DNA of 64,000 bases from Halorhabdus utahensis DSM 12940. GTDB taxonomy: Archaea > Halobacteriota > Halobacteria > Halobacteriales > Haloarculaceae. The DNA lies in NCBI RefSeq assembly GCF_000023945.1, contig NC_013158.1:1984001-2048000 (forward strand), in the 5' to 3' direction. Shown here in pieces: positions 52,599 through 60,494 of this stretch. The stretch's first letter is position 1; every line of letters starts with the position of its first letter. A model generated the notes under the pieces. That model made no database searches. It saw only the letters and a list, made by a program, of their open reading frames with translations, and was not told the DNA's origin. The translations under genes were made by a program, and so were the position numbers.

Positions 52599-52636
52599 CT
52601 CGGCCGTTGTATTGCGACGAGTGTATGTGGGTGTGA
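52595..52636 (+). pseudogene. Truncated DUF5615-type toxin start (13 codons)
   Basis: The frame 'MTRPLYCDECMWV' starts with an ATG that overlaps the stop of the DUF433 antitoxin (ATGA, 52595-52598) and ends in TGA at 52634-52636. DUF5615 toxins start with a strand of the type 'M-x3-L/F-x-C-D-E-x-V/W', where the Asp is catalytic, so this looks like the toxin's first strand. The following 160 bases keep no toxin-like frame. Confidence 0.5.
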
Positions 52637-52719
52637 CGGTTTCTGAAGCTTGCCTTTCGACGGGGTAGACGGTCGATGACACAGAACAGATCATTTGAAT
52701 TCACTTCTCGAAAGTCACA

Positions 52720-52740
52720 AAGTGCGTATATTTCAAGTAG
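52720..52740 (+). promoter_or_regulatory. Probable TATA box for the 37-residue gene
   Basis: 'gcgtatatttcaag' carries 'tatattt' at 52728-52734. A start near 52758 would give a leader of about 55 bases that ends with the Shine-Dalgarno at 52802-52806. Confidence 0.4.
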
Positions 52741-52814
52741 ACCAACCCGGTTTGCTCTAGTAGGCGATCGTACTATCGGGTAGAGTACCACGTCGCCTGT
52801 TGGAGGAGACAACC

Positions 52815-52928
52815 ATGGACAAAAATGAACCAGAGAAGCGAGCCGACAAGGGGCCAGATGCTGCCTATCGGAAGCGTGTTCGGGACCTGATTTCGAAGCA
52901 CAAAGACACCCTCGACCTTCTCGAGTGA
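52815..52928 (+). CDS. Small charged protein (37 residues)
   Basis: An ATG at 52815 with a strong Shine-Dalgarno 'ggagg' (52802-52806) eight bases before it opens a 37-codon frame ending TGA at 52926-52928. The protein begins 'MDKNEPEKRADKGPDAAYRK' and continues 'RVRDLISKHKDTLDLLE', so a disordered charged start is followed by an amphipathic helix. This is a coherent small protein below usual length cutoffs. It lies 52 bases before the TYW1 gene on the same strand. Function unknown. Confidence 0.7.
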   Translation: MDKNEPEKRADKGPDAAYRKRVRDLISKHKDTLDLLE

Positions 52929-52980
52929 GAATCCCCGCGATCCGTGTTCTTTTGGTGTTCTGTGAGATAACCAGTGCGTA

Positions 52981-53973
52981 ATGAGCGACGACACTCGCCA
53001 GGTCACCGATCCCGACTACCACAGCGAGGGCCACACCGCGGCCCAGACCTGCGGGTGGACTGACAACGCCCTCCGGGGGGAAGGCCGCTGTTATAAGTAC
53101 GCCTTCTACGGAATTCGCTCGCACCAATGTATCCAGATGACGCCGGTCGTCCGGTGCAACGAGCGGTGTGTCTTCTGCTGGCGCGATCACGCCGGCCACA
53201 CCTACGAACTCGACGATGTCGAGTGGGACGACCCGGAGGCAGTCGTCGACGCCTCGATCGACCTCCAGCGCAAGCTCCTCTCGGGCTATGGCGGCAACGA
53301 CGACGTCCCGCGCGAGCGCTTCGAGGAGGCCATGGAACCCCGTCACGTTGCAATTTCCCTCGACGGCGAGCCCACCTTGTACCCCCACCTGCCCGAACTC
53401 ATCGAGGCCTTTCACGATCGCGGGATCACGACCTTCCTCGTCTCGAACGGAACGGACCCGGAGATGCTCGCGGAGTGTGATCCCACCCAGCTGTACGTCT
53501 CCGTCGACGCCGCCGACCGCCGGACGTTCGACGACGTCGTCAAAGCTGTCGAGGACGACGCCTGGGATCGCCTGATCGACACGCTGGACGTCCTCGCCGC
53601 GAAGGACGACACCCGGACGGTCCTCCGGACGACGCTGATCGACGGCTACAACATGGCCCGGCCAGCGTGGTACGCCGCGGTGGCCGATCGCGCGGACGTC
53701 GACTTCTACGAGTTGAAGGCCTACATGCACGTCGGCCACTCCCGCGGGCGGCTGGATCGGTCGTCGATGCCCGACCACGACGATGTCCTGTCCTTCACCG
53801 AGGCTGTCGGCGAGTTCCTGCCCGCCCACGACGTCATCAAGGAGTCGGCGGACTCCCGGGTCGCGATGCTCGCCCGCGAGGAAGACACCTGGGTCGAGAA
53901 ACTCGCGCCCGACAGCGACTTCTGGGAGGAGGGGACGACGACTGGCTGGACGCCGAAGGGCGGTCGGTCGTGA
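52981..53973 (+). CDS. taw1: 4-demethylwyosine synthase (TYW1, radical SAM)
   Basis: A 330-residue radical SAM enzyme that builds the tricyclic wyosine base at position 37 of tRNA-Phe, using pyruvate. The SAM cluster motif is Cys59-x3-Cys63-x2-Cys66 ('CNERCVFCW'), and three more cysteines at 24, 37 and 50 match the second Fe-S cluster known from archaeal TYW1. 'HVAISLDGEPTLYPHLPELI' and 'FYELKAYMHVGHSRGRL' are further family elements. There is no flavodoxin domain, as in archaea generally. It starts with ATG at 52981. Confidence 0.94.
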   Translation: MSDDTRQVTDPDYHSEGHTAAQTCGWTDNALRGEGRCYKYAFYGIRSHQCIQMTPVVRCNERCVFCWRDHAGHTYELDDVEWDDPEAVVDASIDLQRKLLSGYGGNDDVPRERFEEAMEPRHVAISLDGEPTLYPHLPELIEAFHDRGITTFLVSNGTDPEMLAECDPTQLYVSVDAADRRTFDDVVKAVEDDAWDRLIDTLDVLAAKDDTRTVLRTTLIDGYNMARPAWYAAVADRADVDFYELKAYMHVGHSRGRLDRSSMPDHDDVLSFTEAVGEFLPAHDVIKESADSRVAMLAREEDTWVEKLAPDSDFWEEGTTTGWTPKGGRS

Positions 53974-54084
53974 GATCAATCTAGCGGGAATCTCGACTCA
54001 GAAAGGTTACAGACTCCTGAACTACGAAAATCGGCGTCCTCATAGGGAAAAGTTTTCATCAAATAACCGTACAGAAATCGTCAT

Positions 54085-54102
54085 AAATTACCTCGGTAAT
54101 TT
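54085..54102. promoter_or_regulatory. Perfect palindrome before the AT-rich gene
   Basis: 'aaattacc' (54085-54092) and 'ggtaattt' (54095-54102) form a perfect inverted repeat around 'tc'. It lies directly before the GTG and about 50 bases before the ATG of the following gene, where an operator would be expected. Confidence 0.45.
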
Positions 54103-54104
54103 GA

Positions 54105-54476
54105 GTGGTCAAAGCATTGAAGGTGGATAGAAACAAACTTGAAATAGATATGGATCTTCCTGATCTTCCTTATGATAATATTCATAAATTCTTGAGTACC
54201 ATTGGTTTCATCCTTATTCTTGCAGCGCTGTTCGTAGAACCCGTTTATCTCGATAGTCCTGAAATCCTATCCGTTGGAGCTGTTGCAATGATACTCGGCC
54301 TTCTCGGCTGGGGTATTGAACTGTTAAAACTCCCGTATGTCAAAGAACTGAACCAGAAAGGGAACTTGTCTTACAAGGAAAAGAGAAATGGACGACGATG
54401 GAGTAAAATATTGCGGGGGCTCCGTTTCGTTCTCCCAATTACGTTTATAATCATATCTGCAATGATACTCTTATAG
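54105..54476 (+). CDS. AT-rich small membrane protein, probably foreign
   Basis: A frame of 123 codons from GTG at 54105, or 108 from ATG at 54150 ('MDLPDLPYDNIHKFLST'). It has three hydrophobic segments ('IGFILILAALFVEPVYL', 'ILSVGAVAMILGLLGWGIEL' and 'FVLPITFIIISAMILL') and a basic loop ('KGNLSYKEKRNGRRWSKIL'). Codon use and GC content (about 40%) are very unlike the GC-rich genes around it, and the protein is not acidic. It sits in an AT-rich island of about 600 bases. Function unknown; recent acquisition from a virus or plasmid is likely. Confidence 0.6.
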   Translation: MVKALKVDRNKLEIDMDLPDLPYDNIHKFLSTIGFILILAALFVEPVYLDSPEILSVGAVAMILGLLGWGIELLKLPYVKELNQKGNLSYKEKRNGRRWSKILRGLRFVLPITFIIISAMILL

Positions 54477-54746
54477 TACAAATATCTCAAGAGACCTTGA
54501 TCTCACGCGGTTCGGTTTATTATCTTAAACATATAAATACTGATGAATAAAACTAGACCTGCCGAATTTTGAATCAAAAGGATCCATCCGGGTTATGTGC
54601 CCGATATCTCGCACGGCAGTCCTGACTGCCCTCGGAAAAGGGCGTGCGAATACAGGACTCCTTTCCCGATCCCTCCAAAACCGTCCGTGGGAACGCCCCT
54701 GCCGCTCCCGGTGTGTTTATCCGTGATCCCGTCCAATCCGGCGGCG
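54477..54746. other. AT-rich then GC-rich spacer before rbkR
   Basis: The first 120 bases continue the AT-rich island, with runs such as 'tcttaaacatataaatactg'. From about 54600 the composition returns to normal. No gene was found. The upstream extension of the next frame from 54597 is read as non-coding because its residues are Pro/Arg/Cys rich. Confidence 0.4.
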
Positions 54747-55448
54747 ATGGCAGACCTCCCGGACGAGTCGATCGGATACGCCGAACTGGCGACGCTGAAA
54801 CTGCTGGCGCTGGCCGGCGCGGTCGACGGCGACGCCAAGATCACCGGCTCCGGCCTCGCGTCGAAACTCGACGCCTCCACCCAGACCGCCTCGCGCCGCC
54901 TCCAGCGCCTGGAGGACGCCGATCTGGTCGCCCGGGAGATCGTCAGCGACGGCCAGTGGGTCCGGGTCACCGACGACGGCGAGCGCCTCCTCCAGGAGGA
55001 GTACGCCGAGTACCAGCGCATCTTCGAGCACGGCATCGGCGTGACGCTCGCCGGCGCGGTCGAGAGCGGCATGGGCGAGGGACGGCACTACGTCTCGCTG
55101 TCGGGGTATCATAGACAGTTCGTCGACAAACTCGGCTACGAGCCATATCCTGGCACCTTCAACCTCACGCTGGACGACCGCAGCGCCCGTGCCCGGGCGC
55201 GGATGAACGCCCTCGACCCGGTCGTCATCGAGGGCTGGGCGGACGGCGACCGGACCTACGGCCCGGCGTACTGTTATCCGATCACCCTCGAGAGCGACGC
55301 CGCGACGTACGAGGGTGCCCATGTCGTCTCGCCCGAGCGGACCCACTACGACGACGCCGAACTGGAGATCATCGCCCCCGACCAACTCAGGACGGAACTC
55401 GGCGTCGAGGACGGCGATGTCGTGACGGTCCACGTTCACGAGCGGTGA
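54747..55448 (+). CDS. rbkR: Archaeal riboflavin kinase with N-terminal winged helix (RbkR type)
   Basis: A 233-residue protein. Residues about 8-85 form a MarR-like winged helix ('[20 protein letters not shown]', '[20 protein letters not shown]'). From about 95 it is the CTP-dependent riboflavin kinase fold (DUF120): '[20 protein letters not shown]', '[20 protein letters not shown]' and '[13 protein letters not shown]'. Archaeal proteins with this order are known as RbkR, which both make FMN and repress riboflavin genes. The start '[18 protein letters not shown]' gives a complete winged helix. Rib genes in this window (arfA, ribBA, ribH) are candidate targets. Confidence 0.92.
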   Translation: MADLPDESIGYAELATLKLLALAGAVDGDAKITGSGLASKLDASTQTASRRLQRLEDADLVAREIVSDGQWVRVTDDGERLLQEEYAEYQRIFEHGIGVTLAGAVESGMGEGRHYVSLSGYHRQFVDKLGYEPYPGTFNLTLDDRSARARARMNALDPVVIEGWADGDRTYGPAYCYPITLESDAATYEGAHVVSPERTHYDDAELEIIAPDQLRTELGVEDGDVVTVHVHER

Positions 55449-55511
55449 TCGGCCGGCCCTGAGCCACACGAACCGTGAACACTCTTAACGGAGGGGTGCT
55501 TTTGCGCGAGT

Positions 55512-56435
55512 ATGAGTTTCGAGGACATGGACGTCGGGACGATCTGGATGGACGGTGAATTCGTCGACTGGGAGGACGCACAGGTGCACGTCCTCACGCA
55601 CGGACTCCACTACGGGACGGGCGTCTTCGAGGGCGTCCGGAGCTACGACACCGACAACGGCGCGGCGATCTTCCGGTGGGAAGACCACCTCGATCGGCTC
55701 TATCAGTCGGCCAAACCCTACGGGATGGAGATCCCCTTCAACCGCGAGGAACTCACCGAGGCCACGCTCGAACTCATCGAGCGCGAGGACCTGCCGTCGT
55801 GTTACATCCGCCCGATCGCCTTCTACGGCTACGACATGCTCGGGCTGAACCCCGGTGACGCCCCCGTGAAGGTCGCCATCGCCGTCTGGCCGTGGGGCGC
55901 GTACCTGGGTGAAGAGGCACTCGAAGAGGGCGTCGACGTGGCGATTTCCTCCTGGCGGAAGTTCGCGTCCAGCCAGATCCCGACCAACGCAAAGACCACC
56001 GGGCCGTACGTCAACAGCGTGCTGGCGAGCTTAGAGGCCGAGGAGAACGGCTACACCGAGGCGATCCTCCTCAACAAGGAGGGGCAGGTCGCCGAGGGGC
56101 CGGGGGAGAATCTCTTCCTCGTCCGGGATGGCGAGATTCACACGCCGGGCCTCGCCGAGTCGAACCTCGACGGCATCACGCGCCAGACGGTGATCGACCT
56201 CGCCGAGGAGCGGGGCTATACGGTCCACGCTGACGCGACCATCTCGCGTGGCGAACTCTACACCGCCGACGAATTGTTCTTCTCGGGGACGGCGGCGGAG
56301 GTCACGCCGATCCGGAGCGTCGACGACACCGAGATCGGCCTGGGCACGAAAGGCCCGGTCACTGACGAGATCCAGCAGGCGTTCTTCGACGTCGTCGAGT
56401 CCGGCGAGCGCGAGGAGTGGTTCACGTACGTTTGA
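55512..56435 (+). CDS. ilvE: Branched-chain amino acid aminotransferase
   Basis: A 307-residue class IV PLP aminotransferase that makes the last step of Val, Leu and Ile synthesis. It shows 'HVLTHGLHYGTGVFEGVRSY' (N-terminal domain), the PLP lysine in 'IPTNAKTTGPYVNSVLASLE' and 'VAEGPGENLFLVRDGEIHTP'. 'LFFSGTAAEVTPIRSVDD' is the phosphate-binding loop. Length and start are as usual for archaeal IlvE. It follows rbkR by 63 bases; a TATA-like 'ctcttaac' (55481-55488) suggests its own promoter. Confidence 0.95.
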   Translation: MSFEDMDVGTIWMDGEFVDWEDAQVHVLTHGLHYGTGVFEGVRSYDTDNGAAIFRWEDHLDRLYQSAKPYGMEIPFNREELTEATLELIEREDLPSCYIRPIAFYGYDMLGLNPGDAPVKVAIAVWPWGAYLGEEALEEGVDVAISSWRKFASSQIPTNAKTTGPYVNSVLASLEAEENGYTEAILLNKEGQVAEGPGENLFLVRDGEIHTPGLAESNLDGITRQTVIDLAEERGYTVHADATISRGELYTADELFFSGTAAEVTPIRSVDDTEIGLGTKGPVTDEIQQAFFDVVESGEREEWFTYV

Positions 56436-56458
56436 ATTACGGAGGCAGGACGCGCACG

Positions 56459-57085
56459 TCAGTCGGCGTCGCGCTCTCCGTCGGGACTCCCGCCAACTTC
56501 ACTGACGACATCTTCGACGTCGACCTGAATCGATTTTTCGTCGCTCTCGCCGAAGCCGGCACTGAGAATCCGGGTCAGTGCGTCCTCGACGCGCTCGTCG
56601 ATCTCCGTATAGCGGTCGGGTTCGACTTCGACGACGAACCCCGTCGTGATGTTCGGTGCGGTCGGGAGAAACAGCACGTCCCGTCCGTCTTCGGTGGTTT
56701 TGCCGGTCAGAAACGCGGTCATCCGCATCCCGTCCCAGGTCTCGAGCTTGACCGGTGCCTGGAGTTCGTCGGTGCCCGAGAGCGCAGTTTCGGCTGCCAT
56801 CTTCGAGGCGTTGTAGACGACGCGCAGCCCCGGCAGCTGGTTCATGAGATCGTCGATCGCGTCCTCGACGATCGAGCCGACGGCGGTCCGCATCAGATAC
56901 CCGACGGCGAACACCAGCAGGATGAACACGACGATCGTCAACCCGACCCGAAGCGGTGCGGGTTCGACCGGCAGTGGAATCCCCTCCAGGCGGTTGTACA
57001 GCCACAGGAGGACCATCACGGTGACCAAAAGCGGCGTGATGACGATCAGTCCGCTGGCGAAATCGCGCTTCCACGTCGAGGCCAT
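56459..57085 (-). CDS. DUF502 membrane protein
   Basis: A 208-residue protein. Two transmembrane helices lie at about 10-30 ('FASGLIVITPLLVTVMVLLW') and 46-68 ('VGLTIVVFILLVFAVGYLMR'). The soluble part carries the DUF502 signature 'LPGLRVVYNASKMAAETALS' and 'DVLFLPTAPNITTGFVVEVE'. The family occurs in bacteria, archaea and plants with no firmly known function. It converges on ilvE with 23 bases between stops. Confidence 0.9.
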   Translation of the reverse strand: MASTWKRDFASGLIVITPLLVTVMVLLWLYNRLEGIPLPVEPAPLRVGLTIVVFILLVFAVGYLMRTAVGSIVEDAIDDLMNQLPGLRVVYNASKMAAETALSGTDELQAPVKLETWDGMRMTAFLTGKTTEDGRDVLFLPTAPNITTGFVVEVEPDRYTEIDERVEDALTRILSAGFGESDEKSIQVDVEDVVSEVGGSPDGERDAD

Positions 57086-57184
57086 TGTGGATATCCTGTT
57101 ACGGGTCCGTAATGAGACTTCCTGTTATGCGCTACTGTTCGTCTCACCGGAATACATACGGCGTCGGGGCGTGTGCGTCGGAGC

Positions 57185-57679
57185 ATGATCCGTGCCCGCG
57201 ACGTGATGACCGAGGACGTCGAGACGGTCGCCCCTGACGACGAGATCAGCGAAGTCCTCACCCGACTGGCCCGTGCGGACTTCAACGGGTTTCCGGTCGT
57301 CGAGGACGGGGCCGTCGTCGGCGTCGTCACCGAGGAGGACCTCGTCGACATGTTCCAGCCCTCGAACCGAGTGCTGTGGATTCCGATCGGCTTTCCGCCG
57401 TTCCTGGAGAGTCGGACTTACGGCTTCGACCTCTCGTGGGACGACCTCGATGTCGGGATCGACATGGTCAAAAGCGCCCGCAAGCCGATCAGCACTGTCA
57501 TGACCGAGGACGTGGTGACTGTCGATCCCGATGCTGATCTGGACGAACTCCTCGGACTGCTGGCCGACACGTCCCGGAACATCAACCGGCTACCCGTTCT
57601 CGACGACGGCCAGTTGGTCGGGATCGTCACGCGTCAGGATCTCCTGACGGCCCTTGACGACGAACGAAACGAGCGCTGA
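57185..57679 (+). CDS. CBS-domain pair protein
   Basis: A 164-residue protein of two CBS repeats. The first starts 'RARDVMTEDVETVAPDDEIS' and ends 'VVGVVTEEDLVDMF'; the second starts 'ISTVMTEDVVTVDPDADLDE' and ends 'LVGIVTRQDLLTALDD'. A 40-residue insert ('WIPIGFPPFLESRTYGFDLS') separates the motifs of the pair. CBS pairs bind AMP, ATP or SAM and regulate other proteins; the partner is not identified. The ATG at 57185 is four codons into the longest frame. Confidence 0.88.
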   Translation: MIRARDVMTEDVETVAPDDEISEVLTRLARADFNGFPVVEDGAVVGVVTEEDLVDMFQPSNRVLWIPIGFPPFLESRTYGFDLSWDDLDVGIDMVKSARKPISTVMTEDVVTVDPDADLDELLGLLADTSRNINRLPVLDDGQLVGIVTRQDLLTALDDERNER

Positions 57680-57716
57680 AAGGGATCGTCCCGTCGAGCG
57701 AGATGGAAACCAGTAG

Positions 57717-58655
57717 GTGCCCCAGGATCGAACGCCGACTGTGCGCTATCGAAACGCCACCGCGTTTCTTGCTCTCGGCGCGATCTGGGGGAGCGCGTTC
57801 GTCGCGATCAAGGCCGGCCTGTCGGCGTTCCCGCCGGTTCTGTTCGCCGCACTCCGCTACGATGTCGCCGGCGTCATCGTGCTAGGCTACGCCGCGGTCG
57901 TCACTGACCCGCTGCCCGAGAGCCGTCGCGACCTGGCGGCGATCATCGTCGGGTCGACTCTCCTCATCGCGGGATATCACGCCCTGCTGTTCGTCGGCGA
58001 ACTCGAAACCACGAGCGCGACCGCAGCGGTCATCGTGAGTCTCTCGCCGGTACTGACGGCCGGGTTCGCCCGGCTTGCCCTCCCGGGGGACCGTCTTTCG
58101 GTTGCCGGCGTCGCCGGACTCGCCCTGGGGTTCGCTGGCGTCGTCGTCATCGCCCAGCCTGATCCCGCTCGACTCCTCTCCAGTGACGTCATCGGGCCGC
58201 TGCTCGTCTTTGGCGCTGCGTGCGCCTTTGCCCTGGGAAGTGTGCTCACCCGCTGGCTCGACGCTGAACTGTCGATCGAAGCCATGGAAGGGTGGTCGAT
58301 GGTCGGCGGAGCCGTGCTGATGCACGTCCTCAGTCTCGCGCTCGGGGAGTCACCGGCCGCAGTCGAGTGGACGCCGACTGCCCTGCTTTCGCTCGGCTAT
58401 CTCTCGCTGGTCGCGAGTGCGCTGGGCTTTCTTCTCTATTTCGCCCTGCTGGATCGACTCGGCCCGGTCGAGATCAACCTCGTCTCCTACGTTGCGCCCG
58501 TCTTCGCCGCGCTGACTGGCTTTCTCCTGCTGGGGGAACGCATCGACGTCGCGACGGCTTCCGGGTTCGTCGTCATTCTGGTTGGATTTGTCCTGCTAAA
58601 ACGGGATGCGATCCGTGAGACGTATGTCGGTTGGCTGGCGGAAGCGCAACCGTAG
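57717..58655 (+). CDS. EamA/DMT-family transporter
   Basis: A 312-residue membrane protein with ten hydrophobic helices in two EamA repeats. The first repeat opens with 'ALGAIWGSAFVAIKAGLSAF', typical of RhaT/YdcZ-like exporters, and the second ends 'VAPVFAALTGFLLLGERIDV'. Members of the drug/metabolite transporter superfamily export amino acids, sugars or other metabolites; the substrate cannot be told. It starts with GTG at 57717. Confidence 0.88.
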   Translation: MPQDRTPTVRYRNATAFLALGAIWGSAFVAIKAGLSAFPPVLFAALRYDVAGVIVLGYAAVVTDPLPESRRDLAAIIVGSTLLIAGYHALLFVGELETTSATAAVIVSLSPVLTAGFARLALPGDRLSVAGVAGLALGFAGVVVIAQPDPARLLSSDVIGPLLVFGAACAFALGSVLTRWLDAELSIEAMEGWSMVGGAVLMHVLSLALGESPAAVEWTPTALLSLGYLSLVASALGFLLYFALLDRLGPVEINLVSYVAPVFAALTGFLLLGERIDVATASGFVVILVGFVLLKRDAIRETYVGWLAEAQP

Positions 58656-58661
58656 TGGTCG

Positions 58662-58904
58662 CTATTCGCGGCCGTAGGTGTGGCCGACGTACAACGTGAA
58701 GACGTTGAGCGCGAGCAGCGCGAGGAACGCGGCCAGCGTCGTCCACTCGCGCAGTCCGGACAAAAGGAGGGGAACCTGGACGAACGGGAGGGCGATCGAC
58801 GCCCAGAACGCGACCCCCTGGACGGGTTCGAGGAGGTGACGCTGGACTGACTGTGCTTCGGTCGGCGGCGTGTGGTCGGCGAGTGAGGGATTCGAGTTTG
58901 ACAT
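58662..58904 (-). CDS. Small two-helix membrane protein (80 residues)
   Basis: A polar N-terminus ('MSNSNPSLADHTPPTEAQS') is followed by two hydrophobic segments ('GVAFWASIALPFVQVPLLLS' and 'TLAAFLALLALNVFTLYVGH') and the short end 'TYGRE'. The ATG at 58904 is chosen because the next in-frame codon upstream that could start adds only 'MKHATVSP'. It converges on the EamA transporter with six bases between stops. Function unknown. Confidence 0.7.
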   Translation of the reverse strand: MSNSNPSLADHTPPTEAQSVQRHLLEPVQGVAFWASIALPFVQVPLLLSGLREWTTLAAFLALLALNVFTLYVGHTYGRE

Positions 58905-59142
58905 CGGGGACACCGTCGCGTGTTTCACTCATTGAGCGATATCCCCATATAACCCGGCGAGCCTTCGGGTCGTTTCAGCTCGTTTTACTCCCTCTACTGA
59001 GGAACTATTGACATTTTATGACGGGCTGAAACTGCCGGAGACGTTTTACAATGCACTCTCGTTCCGTAACATCTGAATGGCGAACAGCCGTCCCACAGCG
59101 GAGCGAAGCAGATCAGCCCCGCTGTGAGCGGGGGCAACCAGA
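58905..59142. other. Spacer with a GC hairpin
   Basis: No gene. Bases 59116-59135 contain 'gccccgct' and 'agcggggg' around 'gtg', a strong hairpin just after the 3' end of the minus-strand DtxR-type gene; it could mark its terminator, although no T-run follows on that strand. Confidence 0.4.
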
Positions 59143-59622
59143 TCACGCGGAGCCGACAGTGAGCTGGGCACACTCATCGGGCTCCGTCGCCCGGCACGTC
59201 CGGTCGCAGGGATGGTCGATCCGTTCGGCCAACCGGTTGAGGCCGGCGTCGGGGAATTCGAACCCGATGCGGTAGGCGGTCTCGACGTCGATATCGAGTG
59301 CGAGTTCGCGTTCGAAAAACTGTTCGGTGACGCACCGTCGCCACAGCAGATGGCGGGCGAGCACCTCTCCTTTGCCCGTCAGCGTCGTCCCCTTGTAGTG
59401 TTCGTGATCGACGAGATCGCCGTCGCCGAACTTCTCGACCATCTCGGTGACGCTGGCGCGGCTGACGTTCAGACGGTCCGCGAGATCACCGGTGGCGACC
59501 TGTTCGCGATCGGCCAGCGAACACCGCAACAGGCCACAGAGGTACTTGCCGCCGGTTCGCGTGACTGACCGCGAGAGCGCCGTGAGCGATACGTCCGTCG
59601 GGTCCATTCGATCCTGTGTCAT
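59143..59622 (-). CDS. DtxR-family metal-dependent regulator, short form
   Basis: A 159-residue regulator. The winged helix is 'EQVATGDLADRLNVSRASVT' with 'EMVEKFGDGDLVDHEHYKGT', and the metal-binding dimerisation domain shows 'RHLLWRRCVTEQFFERELAL' and 'AERIDHPCDRTCRATEPDEC'. The tail is Cys-rich (three Cys in about 12 residues), which is unusual and could bind Fe or Zn. There is no SH3-like third domain, in contrast to the longer DtxR protein at 60491-61189. It lies downstream of the Mn transporter gene on the same strand, separated by 173 bases. Confidence 0.85.
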   Translation of the reverse strand: MTQDRMDPTDVSLTALSRSVTRTGGKYLCGLLRCSLADREQVATGDLADRLNVSRASVTEMVEKFGDGDLVDHEHYKGTTLTGKGEVLARHLLWRRCVTEQFFERELALDIDVETAYRIGFEFPDAGLNRLAERIDHPCDRTCRATEPDECAQLTVGSA

Positions 59623-59683
59623 GTGTCTCCCCTCACCGCCACTGCTTGTCCGCTCGATCGCTTTGCTTTCCGTCTCCGAGCAC

Positions 59684-59695
59684 GTAACGTGTTAC
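59684..59695. promoter_or_regulatory. Short palindrome upstream of the short DtxR gene
   Basis: 'gtaac' and 'gttac' around 'gt' form a 12-base palindrome about 60 bases upstream of the ATG at 59622. It could be an operator but is short enough to be chance. Confidence 0.25.
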
Positions 59696-59795
59696 TACGA
59701 AAGACGGATGCATAACGCTTCTGGGGAACGCCACCTGGCGAGAATCGGACACATCATCGAAACGATTCGATCTCACTCCCTGGCACGCCGACGGA

Positions 59796-60494
59796 TCAGA
59801 CTGCCGCCAGCACGACCGAGGAGATCGTCGTGATGATCTCTTCCCATAGGGAGAAGCCGGCCACGATCTTCAGGACGTTGTCCGCGGCGAAAAAGCCAAA
59901 CAGCGCCGCCCCGCCGAAGTGCGCCTTCCGGAGATTGACCATGTGGGAAAACCGGTGGAAGAAGTAGGCGTTCAGCAGGCTGATCGGGATGATCGCCAGC
60001 ATCTCGCCGACCCAGATCGCCGAGGTCGCGCCGTAGTCGGCCGCCAGGCCGATGGTCACGAGCTGGGTTTTGTCGCCGAACTCGCCGGCGGCCATCATCG
60101 CGAAGATCGGAAGCCACCCCCCGAGCAGTGCCGGCACCTCGTAGCCGAACACCGACACGTCGAGCGTCCCGACCGACTCCGTGACGCCACCGTCTGTCTT
60201 GGTCGTCGAGTCGTTCGGTTCGGGGGCCGATCGGATCATGAGCACCGCGAAGAGGACGAACAGTCCGGCTGTGAATGCCGTGAGATAGATCTCCGGGAGC
60301 GCGTTCTGGAGGGCGTTCCCGAAGCCGATCTCCAGGGCCGTCCACCCGGCGAAGGCGGTCCCCGCCGCCGAGACCACGACGAGGGGATGGTACCGCGTCG
60401 AGAGCCCGGCGATGATGAACTGGACCTTCTCGCCCGGCAACACCGCTAGTTGCATACCGAAGGCGACGACGAGAATCTCCAGGTACTCTGTCAC
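59796..60494 (-). CDS. TMEM165/GDT1-family (UPF0016) cation transporter
   Basis: A 232-residue membrane protein with about seven helices. The second family motif E-x-G-D-K-T is exact in 'AAGEFGDKTQLVTIGLAADY'. The first copy is degenerate: 'LAVLPGEKVQFIIAGLSTRY' lacks the Asp. Family members export Mn2+ or Ca2+. The start ATG overlaps the end of the DtxR/MntR-type gene by four bases (60491-60494), so the regulator and the transporter are coupled, which favours Mn2+ as the substrate. Confidence 0.88.
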   Translation of the reverse strand: MTEYLEILVVAFGMQLAVLPGEKVQFIIAGLSTRYHPLVVVSAAGTAFAGWTALEIGFGNALQNALPEIYLTAFTAGLFVLFAVLMIRSAPEPNDSTTKTDGGVTESVGTLDVSVFGYEVPALLGGWLPIFAMMAAGEFGDKTQLVTIGLAADYGATSAIWVGEMLAIIPISLLNAYFFHRFSHMVNLRKAHFGGAALFGFFAADNVLKIVAGFSLWEEIITTISSVVLAAV

